Shown here one piece after another: positions 20,421-29,139 of a stretch of DNA of 64,000 nt. Source of the DNA: Saltatorellus ferox. GTDB lineage: Bacteria; Planctomycetota; UBA1135; GCA-002686595. Within the stretch, counting starts at the first letter, position 1, and every line of letters starts with the position of its first letter. Under the pieces are notes generated by a model. It was given only the letters and a program-made list of their open reading frames with translations, was not told the origin of the DNA and searched no databases. The position numbers and the translations under genes were made by a program. The stretch lies in the NCBI GenBank assembly GCA_007751475.1, contig CP036434.1:1736001-1800000 (forward strand). The letters are read 5' to 3'.

Positions 20421-20591
20421 TTACGAGGACGAGCCGCCCGGGCCCGTCGCGCCGCCGCTTCCGTCACCGGGCATCCCCCGGCCGTCCGTCGGGTCCTGCT
20501 CCGCACCTGCGTTCTGCAGATCCTTGATCTCCTCTGCCAGTGTCTCACCGTCTTTCGGGGCGTCGTTCTTCTTTTGGTTGTCTTGATTCAT
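20421..20591 (-). CDS. Possible small hydrophilic protein (56 aa)
   Basis: MNQDNQKKNDAPKDGETLAEEI begins a 56-residue frame ending in a Gly/Ser-rich tail (GSGGATGPGGSSS). It starts with ATG, has coding-like third-position GC and sits between two oppositely placed exported-protein genes. No strong Shine-Dalgarno is visible and I recognise no family. A leader-like helical part followed by a Gly/Ser tail is reminiscent of a precursor peptide, but there is no processing enzyme nearby. Confidence 0.4.
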   Translation of the reverse strand: MNQDNQKKNDAPKDGETLAEEIKDLQNAGAEQDPTDGRGMPGDGSGGATGPGGSSS

Positions 20592-20805
20592 GACACCAGG
20601 AGAAACGCGGGAGCTAAACGAACCTTCAATTCGCCGTGAGAGCGGCGGGCGCCAGGCCTCTCGTCCCTGGGAGTCTGCGCCACAGAATGCAATTCCGCGA
20701 GCACCGCCAGGATCCGCGCTCGCGGCGTTGCGCCAAACCCCAATGGCATCTGGCAGGGAGGAAATGGTCTGAACTGGGGGGATCTTGGGACCGACGGCCA
20801 AGGCG

Positions 20806-22476
20806 TCAGCGAAGCCGGATGCGTCGGGCCTGGGTGAAGTTCGACGTCGCTTGACCCCCGGCTGCATCGCGGTGCCAGGCCTGGAAGTAAAGCGTGTCCC
20901 CTGGGGCAGCGGCGAAGGGACCTGTCGGCGACGGAACTGCCGAGAGGTCGATCGATGTCGAGCCCGTGCCGGTGGCTCCCGTGTTGAAGAGCGCGTTGAC
21001 GAAGCGTCCGATCTGCCCGCTCAGGCAGAGATTGCCCTGGCTTCCACCTGGGGTCGTGACGAACCCTTCGGTTGTCGATACGAGGACATAGCCGAACGCG
21101 TTCGTCGGCAGGGAACTGACGCCAAAGATCAGATCGTTCGCGGTGGCGAGGGTCGAGCCTGCGGCGCTTGCAAGGCCCGGCGATCCGGTGGAGTTCGCCG
21201 TGACCGCGCAATAGAGCTCTCCGAGGCAGTCGGTCAGGTCCACGAGATACGCGCCACCACCGATCGATACGTCGAGGCTGCTGAACGGGGCGCCGAAGAG
21301 AGCCGTTCCGCCCGAGACGTCCACCGTCATCTCCGTGCCAAGAGACGCACTGGCGTCCACGCCGGCAGCGGTGTACTTCAAGGTCGGCACCCAGCCCAGG
21401 GGCGTCCGTTCGATCAGGTAAGCCGCACCCGCCTGGGCCGAATTGTCGTCGTCACCTGGAGCGCCTACCACGATGCGATCCCCGTCGATGGCCACGCTCT
21501 CGCCGAAGCGATCGGCGGCCTCTCCGTCGTCGGCGACGATCTTTTGCGACTCTGTCCACGCGCCGTTCGCATCACGCTGGAAGAGATAGATCGCGCCCGA
21601 GTCGGGTGCCATCCCCGTCGCCTTGGAGGCGCCGATCACCGCGAGGTCGCCTTCGAGTCCAACGGCCCGCGCGAAGAGCTCGTTCGCCATCGGCTGGCTT
21701 GCGACCAGCTTGGCGACCTCGGGCCAGCTGTCATCCAGCGGGTCGCCGGGCGTGCCCGCGTCGTCACGCTCGAAAATGTACGCGGCCCCTTCGTCCGGCG
21801 AGACGCCGTCGTGGAGGTGAGCGCCAAGGATCGCGATCCCGTTCTTCAAGTCGCAGGACCGGCCGAACCGGTCCTGGGCCGCCGCATCGCTCGCGGTGAG
21901 CTTGACGGTCTCGGTCCAAACTCCACCTACCCTTTCGAAGAGGAACGCCGCACCCGTTTCGGGTCCCGCGAAGTTGTCGCGCATGACTCCGATGAGGGCG
22001 GTGTCGCCGTCCAGCGAGACACAGTGCCCGAAGTGAAAGAGGTTCTGCGAATCGCTTCCCGTGAGCTTCTGTTCCTCGACCCAGCCTGCGCCGCTGTTCG
22101 AGAAGACGTAGGCCGAGCCAGGACCGTCGAAGTGCGCTCCCACGAGAATACGATTCCCGGAGATGCTGCAGTTCTGACCGAATTGAGCTGCAGCGCTGCC
22201 GTCGCTGGCGGTGAGCGTGGCTTCGTAGGCCCAGACGCCAGCGGTGCGGCGGTAGACCTGCACCGATCCCGAATTGCAGTTCGGATCCAGAGGGCAGGCT
22301 TCATCCGTACCGATGGAGCCGACGGCAGCGAGGTCGCCTTCGATGGCGACGCTCCATCCGAGAACGCTCGCCTGGGTCGGGTTGGCGAGGGCGAGGCGCT
22401 GTAGCTCGCACTGTGCCAGTGCGTGGCTAGAGCTGAGAATCGTGACGGAAAGAGCTGCGAGAGCGTACGGCTTCAT
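20806..22476 (-). CDS. Secreted FG-GAP repeat protein with conserved C-terminal domain
   Basis: 556 aa. After a signal peptide (MKPYALAALSVTILSSSHALAQ) come seven or so FG-GAP blades of about 50 residues (GWSVAIEGDLAAVGSIG, FGQNCSISGNRILVGAHF, FGHCVSLDGDTALIGVM, FGRSCDLKNGIAILGAHL, FGESVAIDGDRIVVGAPGDDD), an integrin-alpha-like beta-propeller. Residues about 420-556 form a separate domain: YCAVTANSTGSPG, PGGSQGNLCLSGQIGRF, IDLSAVPSPTG and PGDTLYFQAWHRD. The same domain ends the gene at 22714 and a fragment at 43086, so it may be a secretion or surface-anchoring module. Surface adhesion is a guess. Confidence 0.82.
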   Translation of the reverse strand: MKPYALAALSVTILSSSHALAQCELQRLALANPTQASVLGWSVAIEGDLAAVGSIGTDEACPLDPNCNSGSVQVYRRTAGVWAYEATLTASDGSAAAQFGQNCSISGNRILVGAHFDGPGSAYVFSNSGAGWVEEQKLTGSDSQNLFHFGHCVSLDGDTALIGVMRDNFAGPETGAAFLFERVGGVWTETVKLTASDAAAQDRFGRSCDLKNGIAILGAHLHDGVSPDEGAAYIFERDDAGTPGDPLDDSWPEVAKLVASQPMANELFARAVGLEGDLAVIGASKATGMAPDSGAIYLFQRDANGAWTESQKIVADDGEAADRFGESVAIDGDRIVVGAPGDDDNSAQAGAAYLIERTPLGWVPTLKYTAAGVDASASLGTEMTVDVSGGTALFGAPFSSLDVSIGGGAYLVDLTDCLGELYCAVTANSTGSPGLASAAGSTLATANDLIFGVSSLPTNAFGYVLVSTTEGFVTTPGGSQGNLCLSGQIGRFVNALFNTGATGTGSTSIDLSAVPSPTGPFAAAPGDTLYFQAWHRDAAGGQATSNFTQARRIRLR

Positions 22477-22487
22477 GGTGCGAACGA

Positions 22488-22510
22488 GGGGGGGGGGGAG
22501 GGGGGAGGGG
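22488..22510. promoter_or_regulatory. G-tract (G11-A-G6-A-G4) upstream of the FG-GAP gene
   Basis: A run of 11 G, then 6 G and 4 G separated by single A, lies 12-34 bp upstream of the FG-GAP start codon, which on the coding strand is a C-tract in the leader. Homopolymers of this length are prone to slippage and four G-runs could form a quadruplex. A regulatory role is not shown by sequence alone. Confidence 0.4.
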
Positions 22511-22713
22511 AAGAGCCCCGAGTAGAATCCCCTCGAAGAGATTTCGCCACGCCCTTTCTACCCCCTTCGGATCATCAGGCCTCCCCGGGAGCGGTTCCAA
22601 TCTGCGGCGGATCGAACGCTCCCAACCGCTCTGCACGCGAGGGGAGCCGATCGTCGGCGCATCAAGGTCCGGTACGGGGGGATCCGCGGTCGGTGGGGTG
22701 AGAACGCAGGCAG

Positions 22714-23709
22714 CTACTGGAAGACGACCTGGATTCCGTCCGTGAAGTTCGAAGTCGGCCCGCTCGGCGAACTGTCCCGGAACCAGCACTGGAAGTGGAA
22801 GGTGTCGCCAGCCTGGATGCGGATGAATCCCGTCGGGCTGGGGGTGGCATTCAGGTCGATCGACAGGCTCGCGGATCCAGCGAGCGTGGACTGCTGGATC
22901 TGGCCCGGGCCCACGTAGCGACCGATGGGGCCCGCCAGGCAAAGGTTGCCCGCGCTTCCGCCCGGGTTGGCCGCGAAGCCCTGGATGGGGCTGGCGAGAA
23001 AGAAAGCGAAGGCCAGCGGTGGCAGGTCAGCTCCTGCGAGCATCGCGTCGTTGATCGACGCCACCGGGCTGCCCGCGTAGACCATTCGGGCCGTCCGTCC
23101 GGTGGAGTTGATGGCTGCCTGGCAGTAGTTCGTTCCCACGACCGTCCCTTCGGTGAATTCCAGGTTGTCGATCACGGGCGTGGCTACCGAGCTGGAGACG
23201 ACCGTCATTCGGGCGATCGGCACCGTGGACGTGAGCGTGACGACGTTGTCGTTGCCCGACGCGGATGCGAGCACGGTTCCCTGCGCATCGTAGATGCACA
23301 TCGTGTCGGTGCCGGTACCGATGCCGATCAGCGCGGAGACGCTGAAGACGTCGTGGAGGAAGCGGCACTCGACCGGGGCGAAGCCCAGGGACACAAGGGC
23401 GTTCGGCGCCGTATAAGCCGGGTTGCTGGTCATGCTCGATGCGTCGAGCACCTCGTTCTGGTTGTCGATCGGCGGGGCCGGAAGGAACTCGACGCCGAGG
23501 GACGAAAACTCGTTCGTCAGCTGGTCGGTCTGGTCGGCGAAATTGTCGAAGCCTACGATCGGCACGTCATCGAAGGTGCCGAGCTGGCCGTCCGGTCCCG
23601 GGAACGACTCGAAGGTGATCCGCACCGTTTGCGAAGACGCGAGGGAGGAGAGAAGCGCGAAACCGAGCGCGCCCGTGGCCGTGTGGATGATCCGTCTCAT
23701 GGGTGCCAT
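22714..23709 (-). CDS. Secreted protein with the conserved C-terminal domain
   Basis: About 331 aa with a signal peptide (MRRIIHTATGALGFALLSSLASSQ). The N-terminal half (ITFESFPGPDGQLGTFDDVPIVGFDNF ... VSLGFAPVECRFLHDVF ... VIDNLEFTEG) looks like a jelly-roll carbohydrate-binding or PEP-CTERM-type region. The C-terminal half repeats the domain of the FG-GAP gene: YCQAAINSTGRTARM, PGGSAGNLCLAGPIGRYV, IDLNATPSPTG, AGDTFHFQCWFRD. Two in-frame ATGs (23709, 23700) are possible. Function unknown. Confidence 0.75.
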   Translation of the reverse strand: MAPMRRIIHTATGALGFALLSSLASSQTVRITFESFPGPDGQLGTFDDVPIVGFDNFADQTDQLTNEFSSLGVEFLPAPPIDNQNEVLDASSMTSNPAYTAPNALVSLGFAPVECRFLHDVFSVSALIGIGTGTDTMCIYDAQGTVLASASGNDNVVTLTSTVPIARMTVVSSSVATPVIDNLEFTEGTVVGTNYCQAAINSTGRTARMVYAGSPVASINDAMLAGADLPPLAFAFFLASPIQGFAANPGGSAGNLCLAGPIGRYVGPGQIQQSTLAGSASLSIDLNATPSPTGFIRIQAGDTFHFQCWFRDSSPSGPTSNFTDGIQVVFQ

Positions 23710-23942
23710 GATAGTGCGGAGCGGACGGAATCGCCCCTGGCGCATCCGCTGACGCGGATGCACGTCGAGCCAGAGCGACGATGACGATGTTTCGCTCGAT
23801 GCTCTGGGGAGTGCAGAAGGGGGCGTAGAGGGCTCCGGCCACGGCGAACAGGAGAGTCATGGGGAAAGGATTGACCGTGGGTGATGTGCATGCCCCCGGC
23901 CAAGGAAGACGGGGGGCGAGAGCGGCTCGTCAGGGTGCCAGG

Positions 23943-24492
23943 TCAGGGGGCTTGAATCAGCGCCCGAAGTCGGTTGCTCCAGGCCATCCCCGTGGGCGAC
24001 GCGGAGCTCGAGAGGGCAGCCTGCAGGAAGAGCGTGGTGCCGATGAGCGCCGGATCGCTGGAGATCGGGATCTGAAGCACGCCAGGCGCTCCGCCGGAGG
24101 GAACCGTCACGGTGCCGATCAGGCGCAGGGTGTTCGGGTCGAGTCCCTGGAGGCCGGACGGCGTGCGAAGGTAGGTTCCGGTGACGGCAGGGGACGTCCG
24201 CGCGGTGAAGAGTTGCGCGGTCGTGCCGGGCGGCCCGAAGATCTGGACTTCGTAGGGTGCGCTGGCGACCGTGGCGTCAGAGCCGCGCAGCGTCGCGAAT
24301 TCGAACGCCCCGATGTTATCGCTGACTCGCGCGTCGAGAGTCCTTCCCCGCGGCGCTGACGAAGGTCGGGTCGTCGAGCACGAGTCCGATTCCACAATCG
24401 CTGAGCAAGCAAGCTTCCATCGACAGCGCCTGGCCTGTAACGATGGAACCGGCGAGGAGAAGGACGGCGAGGCGGAGCATGGGGAGTGTCAT
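23943..24492 (-). pseudogene. Beta-helix-type secreted protein remnant (frameshifted)
   Basis: An ATG at 24492 gives a signal peptide (MTLPMLRLAVLLLAGSIVTG) and then CGIGLVLDDPTFVSAAGKD. At about 24340 the frame changes and continues as LDARVSDNIGAFEFATLRG, the typical last rung of right-handed beta-helix (choice-of-anchor Q-like) proteins, then a Pro/Ser-rich tail to the stop at 23943. Most of the beta-helix is missing. The identical lesion exists in the copy at 59133, so the gene was already broken when the block was duplicated. Confidence 0.65.
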
Positions 24493-24706
24493 GGTAAGTG
24501 GGCGGGGCAGTGGAACCCTCCTGGCCACACCTGAGCGGTGGGTCACAGCTCCACTCGCTCGTGAGCATCTGACAGCTCACAACGATCGATTCGATGGGCT
24601 CTATCCGGAGCGATACCAGCAGCCCAAGCTACGTCTCTGAGGCGTAGCGTGGCCATGGAGCCTTGCGCGCAACCCGCTTCGAGCTCGACCGGTCCGTTCC
24701 TCTGGA

Positions 24707-26428
24707 ATGGACGATCCACCGGACATCTTCAGGGGCACGGGGGGCCGCTCGCCGCTCCAGAATTTCGTCCGGGCCCACCTTCCCGGTTTCCTCGCGGAGT
24801 TCGAGGACGAGCACGGCGGTCGTTCCCTGCCGAAGTACGTCATCCAGGAATTCGAGGCTCTACTCGAATGCGGCGATCCAGCATTCGGCTTCAGCCGCCT
24901 CCGTTGCCCCTCCTGCGCGACGGACACGATCGTGCCGTTCTCCTGTAAGGGGCGAACCATCTGTTCCTCCTGCGGCGGGCGCCAGATGGCGCAGACGGCC
25001 GCGCACATCGTCGACAGGGTCTTCCCCGATGTCGATGTGCGCCAGTGGGTGCTCACGGTCCCCAAGCCGCTGCGCCTCGCGATGGCGATGAACGCGGAGC
25101 TCTGCCGAGAGGTCACGCGGGCCCACATTCGCGCGGTGTCTGCGTCCTACAAGCGCCGCGGACAAGTGATCCTGGATCGTCAGCGGCAAGAAATGCAAGG
25201 CGACCCAAAGGGCGACCCAGTGGAAGCGGCAGCTTCCGTTCCTGACTCCCTGGTCCGGGTCCGGCTCGACGTCGGCGCCGTGAACTCGACGCAGCGTTTT
25301 GAATCCTCGTTGGGACTTAACGTACATCAACACTCCCTCTACTTGGATGGAGTCTACGTCACGCGCGGCCCTTTCGATCCGCCCGTGTTCCTGCCCACGG
25401 GCCCCCTCAAGTCGGATGAGGTCGAACGTGTCCACGGCGACGTGATCAAGCGTATCCGTCGCGTGCTGGAGCGCTATGGTCTGGATCCGATTGCGCTCGG
25501 CCTTCCGCCGCGCGCAGGCGACGAGGCACCTGCTGAGTTCGCGGATTCGAGTGAGCATGAGCATCAGCTTCTCGATTTTGGCGACGCGCGTGATGATGCG
25601 TTCTTTCCAGCCCTGAAGGCGGCCTCGGTGAAGTCGCTGGTGCCCTTCGGCCCGGGTGCTGGGCAGCCGCTCAAACGCCTCATCGACCCTGATCTTTCCA
25701 GGGCATTCCAGTCGTCGGGTTGGGGGAGTCAGTACGTGCCGCCTCCACTGGTGATGAACGCAGGTGGGTTCTCGTTGCACGCGGCGACGCTGATCCGCAA
25801 GGGCCAGCGGGCGCAGCTGGAGAAGCTCTGCCGCTATGTGACGAGGCCCGCCATCAGTCTCGAGCGCTTCGAGGTGCGTCCCGATGGGATGGTCTCGTGG
25901 CTGCTACGCAAGCCATGGAAAGATGGGACCAAGGGATTCGTCATGACGCCCTACCAGTTCCTCGCGCGGCTGGCGGCGATCGTGCCGCATCCGCGTGAGC
26001 ACCAGCTGACGTATCAGGGGGTGCTTGCACCTGCTTCGCCATTGCGCGATCAGGTCGTGCCGCGGCCGGTGGTTCGGAAGGAGCCGAAGGATGTCGACGT
26101 CGCCGATGATGACGTCTCGATGGGTTTGGGGGAGCCACCGAAGAGTCAGAGCTATATTTGCTGGGCGGATCTTCTGAAGAGAGTCTTCGGAGAAGACGTT
26201 TTGAGATGTCCGCGCTGCCGCGGGCGTCGGCACATGATCTCCGTGATCACAGATCGGGAGACAGCGCGGAAGGTGTTGGAGGGGGTGAGAGCGGCGGCGA
26301 GGAGATCATCCGGTTCATTGGGTGGGGGAGACCCGTCATCGCCAGGGCCGAGCCGCTCACCACCAGCAGAGTCCGAAGTACGAATACCGATGCCGCTTCG
26401 GCAAGGGCGGCTGGACTTCGGGAAGTAG
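24707..26428 (+). CDS. IS91-family transposase (copy A, intact)
   Basis: 573 aa. N-terminal zinc-binding domain (CPSC ... CSSCGGRQMAQTAAH, residues about 65-95), then VDVRQWVLTVPKPLRL, the HUH-type metal motif in NVHQHSLYLDGVYVT, and LEKLCRYVTRPAISLERF, where the catalytic Tyr of IS91/ISCR enzymes lies. The end has a second CxxC-type element (CWADLLKRVFGEDVLRCPRCRGRRHMI). It nicks one strand at the element's right end and drives rolling-circle transposition. ATG at 24707 is preceded by TCTGGA. About 98% alike at protein level to copy C by eye. Confidence 0.93.
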   Translation: MDDPPDIFRGTGGRSPLQNFVRAHLPGFLAEFEDEHGGRSLPKYVIQEFEALLECGDPAFGFSRLRCPSCATDTIVPFSCKGRTICSSCGGRQMAQTAAHIVDRVFPDVDVRQWVLTVPKPLRLAMAMNAELCREVTRAHIRAVSASYKRRGQVILDRQRQEMQGDPKGDPVEAAASVPDSLVRVRLDVGAVNSTQRFESSLGLNVHQHSLYLDGVYVTRGPFDPPVFLPTGPLKSDEVERVHGDVIKRIRRVLERYGLDPIALGLPPRAGDEAPAEFADSSEHEHQLLDFGDARDDAFFPALKAASVKSLVPFGPGAGQPLKRLIDPDLSRAFQSSGWGSQYVPPPLVMNAGGFSLHAATLIRKGQRAQLEKLCRYVTRPAISLERFEVRPDGMVSWLLRKPWKDGTKGFVMTPYQFLARLAAIVPHPREHQLTYQGVLAPASPLRDQVVPRPVVRKEPKDVDVADDDVSMGLGEPPKSQSYICWADLLKRVFGEDVLRCPRCRGRRHMISVITDRETARKVLEGVRAAARRSSGSLGGGDPSSPGPSRSPPAESEVRIPMPLRQGRLDFGK

Positions 26429-26475
26429 TGCGCAGGAGAGCGGCGCGCGGGCCATCGGGCTCGGTGAAATGAGAT

Positions 26476-26506
26476 CAGCCAGCATTCTCGGGGAGGGTGC
26501 TGGCTG
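26476..26506 (+). terminator. Hairpin downstream of the IS91 transposase
   Basis: CAGCCAGCA and TGCTGGCTG form a perfect 9-bp stem around a 13-nt loop, about 48 bp after the transposase stop. It is conserved in all four long IS91 right ends (also near 28625, 42867 and 61666). It could end transposase transcription or be part of the replication origin region. Confidence 0.55.
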
Positions 26507-26658
26507 AAGGTCGTGGTGAAGCGAACCGGTGGTGCCGTTCGGAGAGGGGGAAATCGGGCGAGTTCGGCTCAGCGAAGAGCCCGCCGGCCGTCAGGGCGCT
26601 CCCGCGTGGCCCGCGAGGCTGGGGTTAGCGAAGAATCGGGCCTCGGGCTACGGTGACT

Positions 26659-26693
26659 GGGGTGTCGAAACCCCGCTTGGAAGTCCTATCCGT
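26659..26693 (+). other. Putative oriIS (rolling-circle origin) of IS91 copy A
   Basis: A GGGGT / ACCCC hairpin with a GTCGAA loop is followed by GC and CTTGGAAGTCCTATCCGT. Sequence is constant up to CCGT in every copy and diverges directly after, marking the right end of the element. Hairpin-plus-short-tail is the known layout of IS91-type origins. Confidence 0.7.
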
Positions 26694-26741
26694 CACGGCC
26701 TTCCTACGGAGTCTGTTGTGGCAAACTGATAGGCTCGGGCC

Positions 26742-28436
26742 ATGATGAGTTTGAGCAGCCGAGGAACACGTCCATGGTCCTTGATCCTTCCGCCATGCCT
26801 GACGGCCCTCCTCATGGGCGGAGGGCTGGCCGCCTCGGGACAGGCCCCGCCGGAAGCCTCGCCAAGGGAGTCGCGGCCCAACGTCCTCTTCATCCTCTGT
26901 GATGACCTGGGCTACGGAGACCTCGGCGTGCTCTTCCAGAATGAGCGCCAGGAGTCGCGGCGCCACTCCACGCCGCACATGGACCGTTTGGCGAGGGAGG
27001 GGCGGATTCTGCTGAGGCACTACTGCCCCGCGCCCGTTTGCGCGCCTTCGCGTGCGTCGCTGATGTCAGGTCAGCATCAGGGGCATGCGGCGATCCGCGA
27101 CAACCAGTTCGACAAGGCTCTACCCGAGGGTCCCAACATGGCGAGCCTCCTGCAAGGCGCTGGCTATCGGACGGCACTCATCGGTAAGTGGGGTCTGCAG
27201 GGCAACGGAGAGAGCCCGGCGACATGGCCCGCGTATCCCACGAAGCGCGGCTTCGACGAGTTCTTCGGCTACGTCCGACACCGCGACGGGCACTCCCACT
27301 ACCCCGCCCACAAGACCGAGGCGCGGGGCAAGATGGAGCTCTACGACGGCCAGGAGAATGTGTCGGCGCAGCTCACCGGATGCTACACGACGGACCTCTT
27401 CACGGCCCGCGCGAAGAAGTTCCTCGCCGAGCGGGCAGCCGCGGAGTCATCGCAGCCGTTCTTCCTGCTCCTCACCTACGACACGCCCCATGCGGCCCTG
27501 CACGTACCGGCGGCACCGTACCCCGAAGGCAGCGGCATGAATGGCGGCGTCCAGTGGCTCGGCGAGCCCGGGGCGATGATCAACACCGCGGCCGAGCCGA
27601 TCGATTCGTTCCTCCACCCCGACTACAGAGACCAGGAATGGACGGACTCGGAGAAGCGTTTCGCCACGATGGTGCGGCGCCTCGACGACGGCGTAGGTGA
27701 CCTCATGCAGACGCTGGACGACCTGGGTTTGACGGAGAACACGCTGCTCGTGCTGACGTCGGACAACGGGCCCCACAACGAGGCGTACACCAAAGGCCGG
27801 AGGTACGGCGCGGATCGCTTCGACTCCTTCGGCCCCCTCGACGGAATCAAGCGCGACGTCTACGAAGGCGGCATCCGGGTGCCCACCATCGCTCGCTGGC
27901 CAGGTGAAGTCCCGGCCGGTACCAGCAGCCCGCGTATCTCGCAGTTCCACGACTGGCTACCGACTCTCCTGGAGCTTGGTGGAGGCCGTGCGCCCTCAGG
28001 GACGGACGGCGTCAGCATGGCGGCGGACCTGCGCGGAGACGAGCAGTCACCCGTGGGAACGGTCTACGTCGAGTACACGGCGGGCGGCAAGACGCCAGGC
28101 TACGAAGAGTTCGCCCCAGGCAGGCGCGGCGCGAAGCGAGGCCAGATGCAGGCGATCTACCTGGACGGCTACAAGGGCGTCCGTACCGACATCCAGTCCC
28201 ACGAGGATCCGTTCCAGATCTATGAGACGCTGGGGGACCCGGGCGAGTCCCATGACCTCGCGGGGACGAGCCCCTTCTTCGAGCGCTTGAACATCAGCAT
28301 GCGCAAGGAGGTGCTGCGCATACGCCGACCCAACCCGTCCGCGCCGCGGCCCTACGACCACGTGCCGGTGCCGTCACTCCGGCCTTACAGGGAAGGGCTC
28401 GACGAAGTCCAGCGCGGAAGGTGCTGGAGGGGGTGA
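26742..28436 (+). CDS. Sulfatase (arylsulfatase-type), 3' end replaced by IS91 sequence
   Basis: 564 aa with an export signal (LILPPCLTALLMGGGLAASGQ). Sulfatase S1 family marks: RPNVLFILCDDLGYGDLGV (metal-binding Asp pair), CAPSRASLMSGQHQGHA with the Cys converted to formylglycine, ALIGKWGLQG, LVLTSDNGPHN and GGIRVPTIARWPGEVP. It would remove sulfate esters, typically from marine polysaccharides. The gene-derived part ends at about 28409; the last nine residues (QRGRCWRG and neighbours) come from the IS91 fragment that begins at 28410. All catalytic motifs are upstream, so activity may survive. Confidence 0.9.
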   Translation: MMSLSSRGTRPWSLILPPCLTALLMGGGLAASGQAPPEASPRESRPNVLFILCDDLGYGDLGVLFQNERQESRRHSTPHMDRLAREGRILLRHYCPAPVCAPSRASLMSGQHQGHAAIRDNQFDKALPEGPNMASLLQGAGYRTALIGKWGLQGNGESPATWPAYPTKRGFDEFFGYVRHRDGHSHYPAHKTEARGKMELYDGQENVSAQLTGCYTTDLFTARAKKFLAERAAAESSQPFFLLLTYDTPHAALHVPAAPYPEGSGMNGGVQWLGEPGAMINTAAEPIDSFLHPDYRDQEWTDSEKRFATMVRRLDDGVGDLMQTLDDLGLTENTLLVLTSDNGPHNEAYTKGRRYGADRFDSFGPLDGIKRDVYEGGIRVPTIARWPGEVPAGTSSPRISQFHDWLPTLLELGGGRAPSGTDGVSMAADLRGDEQSPVGTVYVEYTAGGKTPGYEEFAPGRRGAKRGQMQAIYLDGYKGVRTDIQSHEDPFQIYETLGDPGESHDLAGTSPFFERLNISMRKEVLRIRRPNPSAPRPYDHVPVPSLRPYREGLDEVQRGRCWRG

Positions 28437-28841
28437 GAGCGGCGGCGAGGAGATCATCCGGTTCATTGGGTGGGGGAGACCCATCATCGCCAGGGCCGAG
28501 CCGCTCACCACCAGCAGAGTCCGAAGTACGAATACCGATGCCGCTTCGGCAAGGGCGGCTGGACTTCGGGAAGTAGGGCGCAGGAGAGCGGCGCGCGGGC
28601 CATCGGGCTCGGTGAAATGAGATCAGCCAGCATTCTCGGGGAGGGTGCTGGCTGAAGGTCGTGGTGAAGCGAACCGGTGGTGCCGTTCGGAGAGGGGGAA
28701 ATCGGGCGAGTTCGGCTCAGCGAAGAGCCCGCCGGCCGTCAGGGCGCTCCCGCGTGGCCCGCGAGGCTGGGGTTAGCGAAGAATCGGGCCTCGGGCTACG
28801 GTGACTGGGGTGTCGAAACCCCGCTTGGAAGTCCTATCCGT
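28410..28841 (+). mobile_element. IS91 right-end fragment (432 bp)
   Basis: Matches copy A 26262-26693 at the same length with about three differences by eye. It includes the last ~55 codons of the transposase, the 9-bp-stem hairpin and the complete oriIS ending CTATCCGT. The 5' part of the element is missing and its left edge cuts the sulfatase gene. Confidence 0.9.
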
Positions 28842-29139
28842 ATGGAGATCTCGACATCGTTTATTCGTCGCCAGAGCTCTGCCTGGTCCTCAACGTCGGG
28901 GACGGGACGTTCGGTCAACCTTCGACGATTGTGCCAGCATCTGGCAACACCACCGACTTGAGAGCTGCGGACCTGGACGGCGATGGAGCGGAAGACCTTG
29001 TCTTCATGGTGAGCGGCAGGCCGACGTGGATGCGAAGTGAAGGAGGCGGCGTGTTCGCGTCTCCCGTGGTGATCGGAACGTCGGGAGGGTTCCTCGGCTG
29101 GGACATCGCAGACATGGACGGGGACGGAGACCCAGATCG
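28842..29139 (+). pseudogene. FG-GAP/VCBS repeat gene fragment
   Basis: Starting right at the IS91 end the frame reads GDLDIVYSSPELCLVLNVGD ... LRAADLDGDGAEDLVFMVSG ... DIADMDGDGDPD, two calcium-binding FG-GAP units. It lacks start and stop and ends where another fragment begins on the opposite strand. The left edge cuts through a DGDGDLD loop. Confidence 0.7.

Larger units (their letters stand above)
23801..26693 (+). mobile_element. IS91-family element, copy A, with 890-bp left extension
   Basis: Nearly the whole stretch recurs at 58990-61884. The part shared with the other full copy (B) starts only at 24689, so minimal IS91 is 24689-26693 and 23801-24688 is an extension common to A and C. 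The right end carries a hairpin and CTTGGAAGTCCTATCCGT, the constant end of all copies. No terminal inverted repeats or target duplication are seen, as expected for rolling-circle IS91 elements. Confidence 0.85.

Noticed and set aside
20421..20591. Small protein as a RiPP precursor
   Set aside because: No modifying enzyme, peptidase-transporter or recognisable leader motif nearby; kept only as a hypothetical CDS.
25000..25780. 306-codon minus-strand frame repeated in all IS91 copies
   Set aside because: It is antisense to the transposase and conserved only because the element is duplicated.
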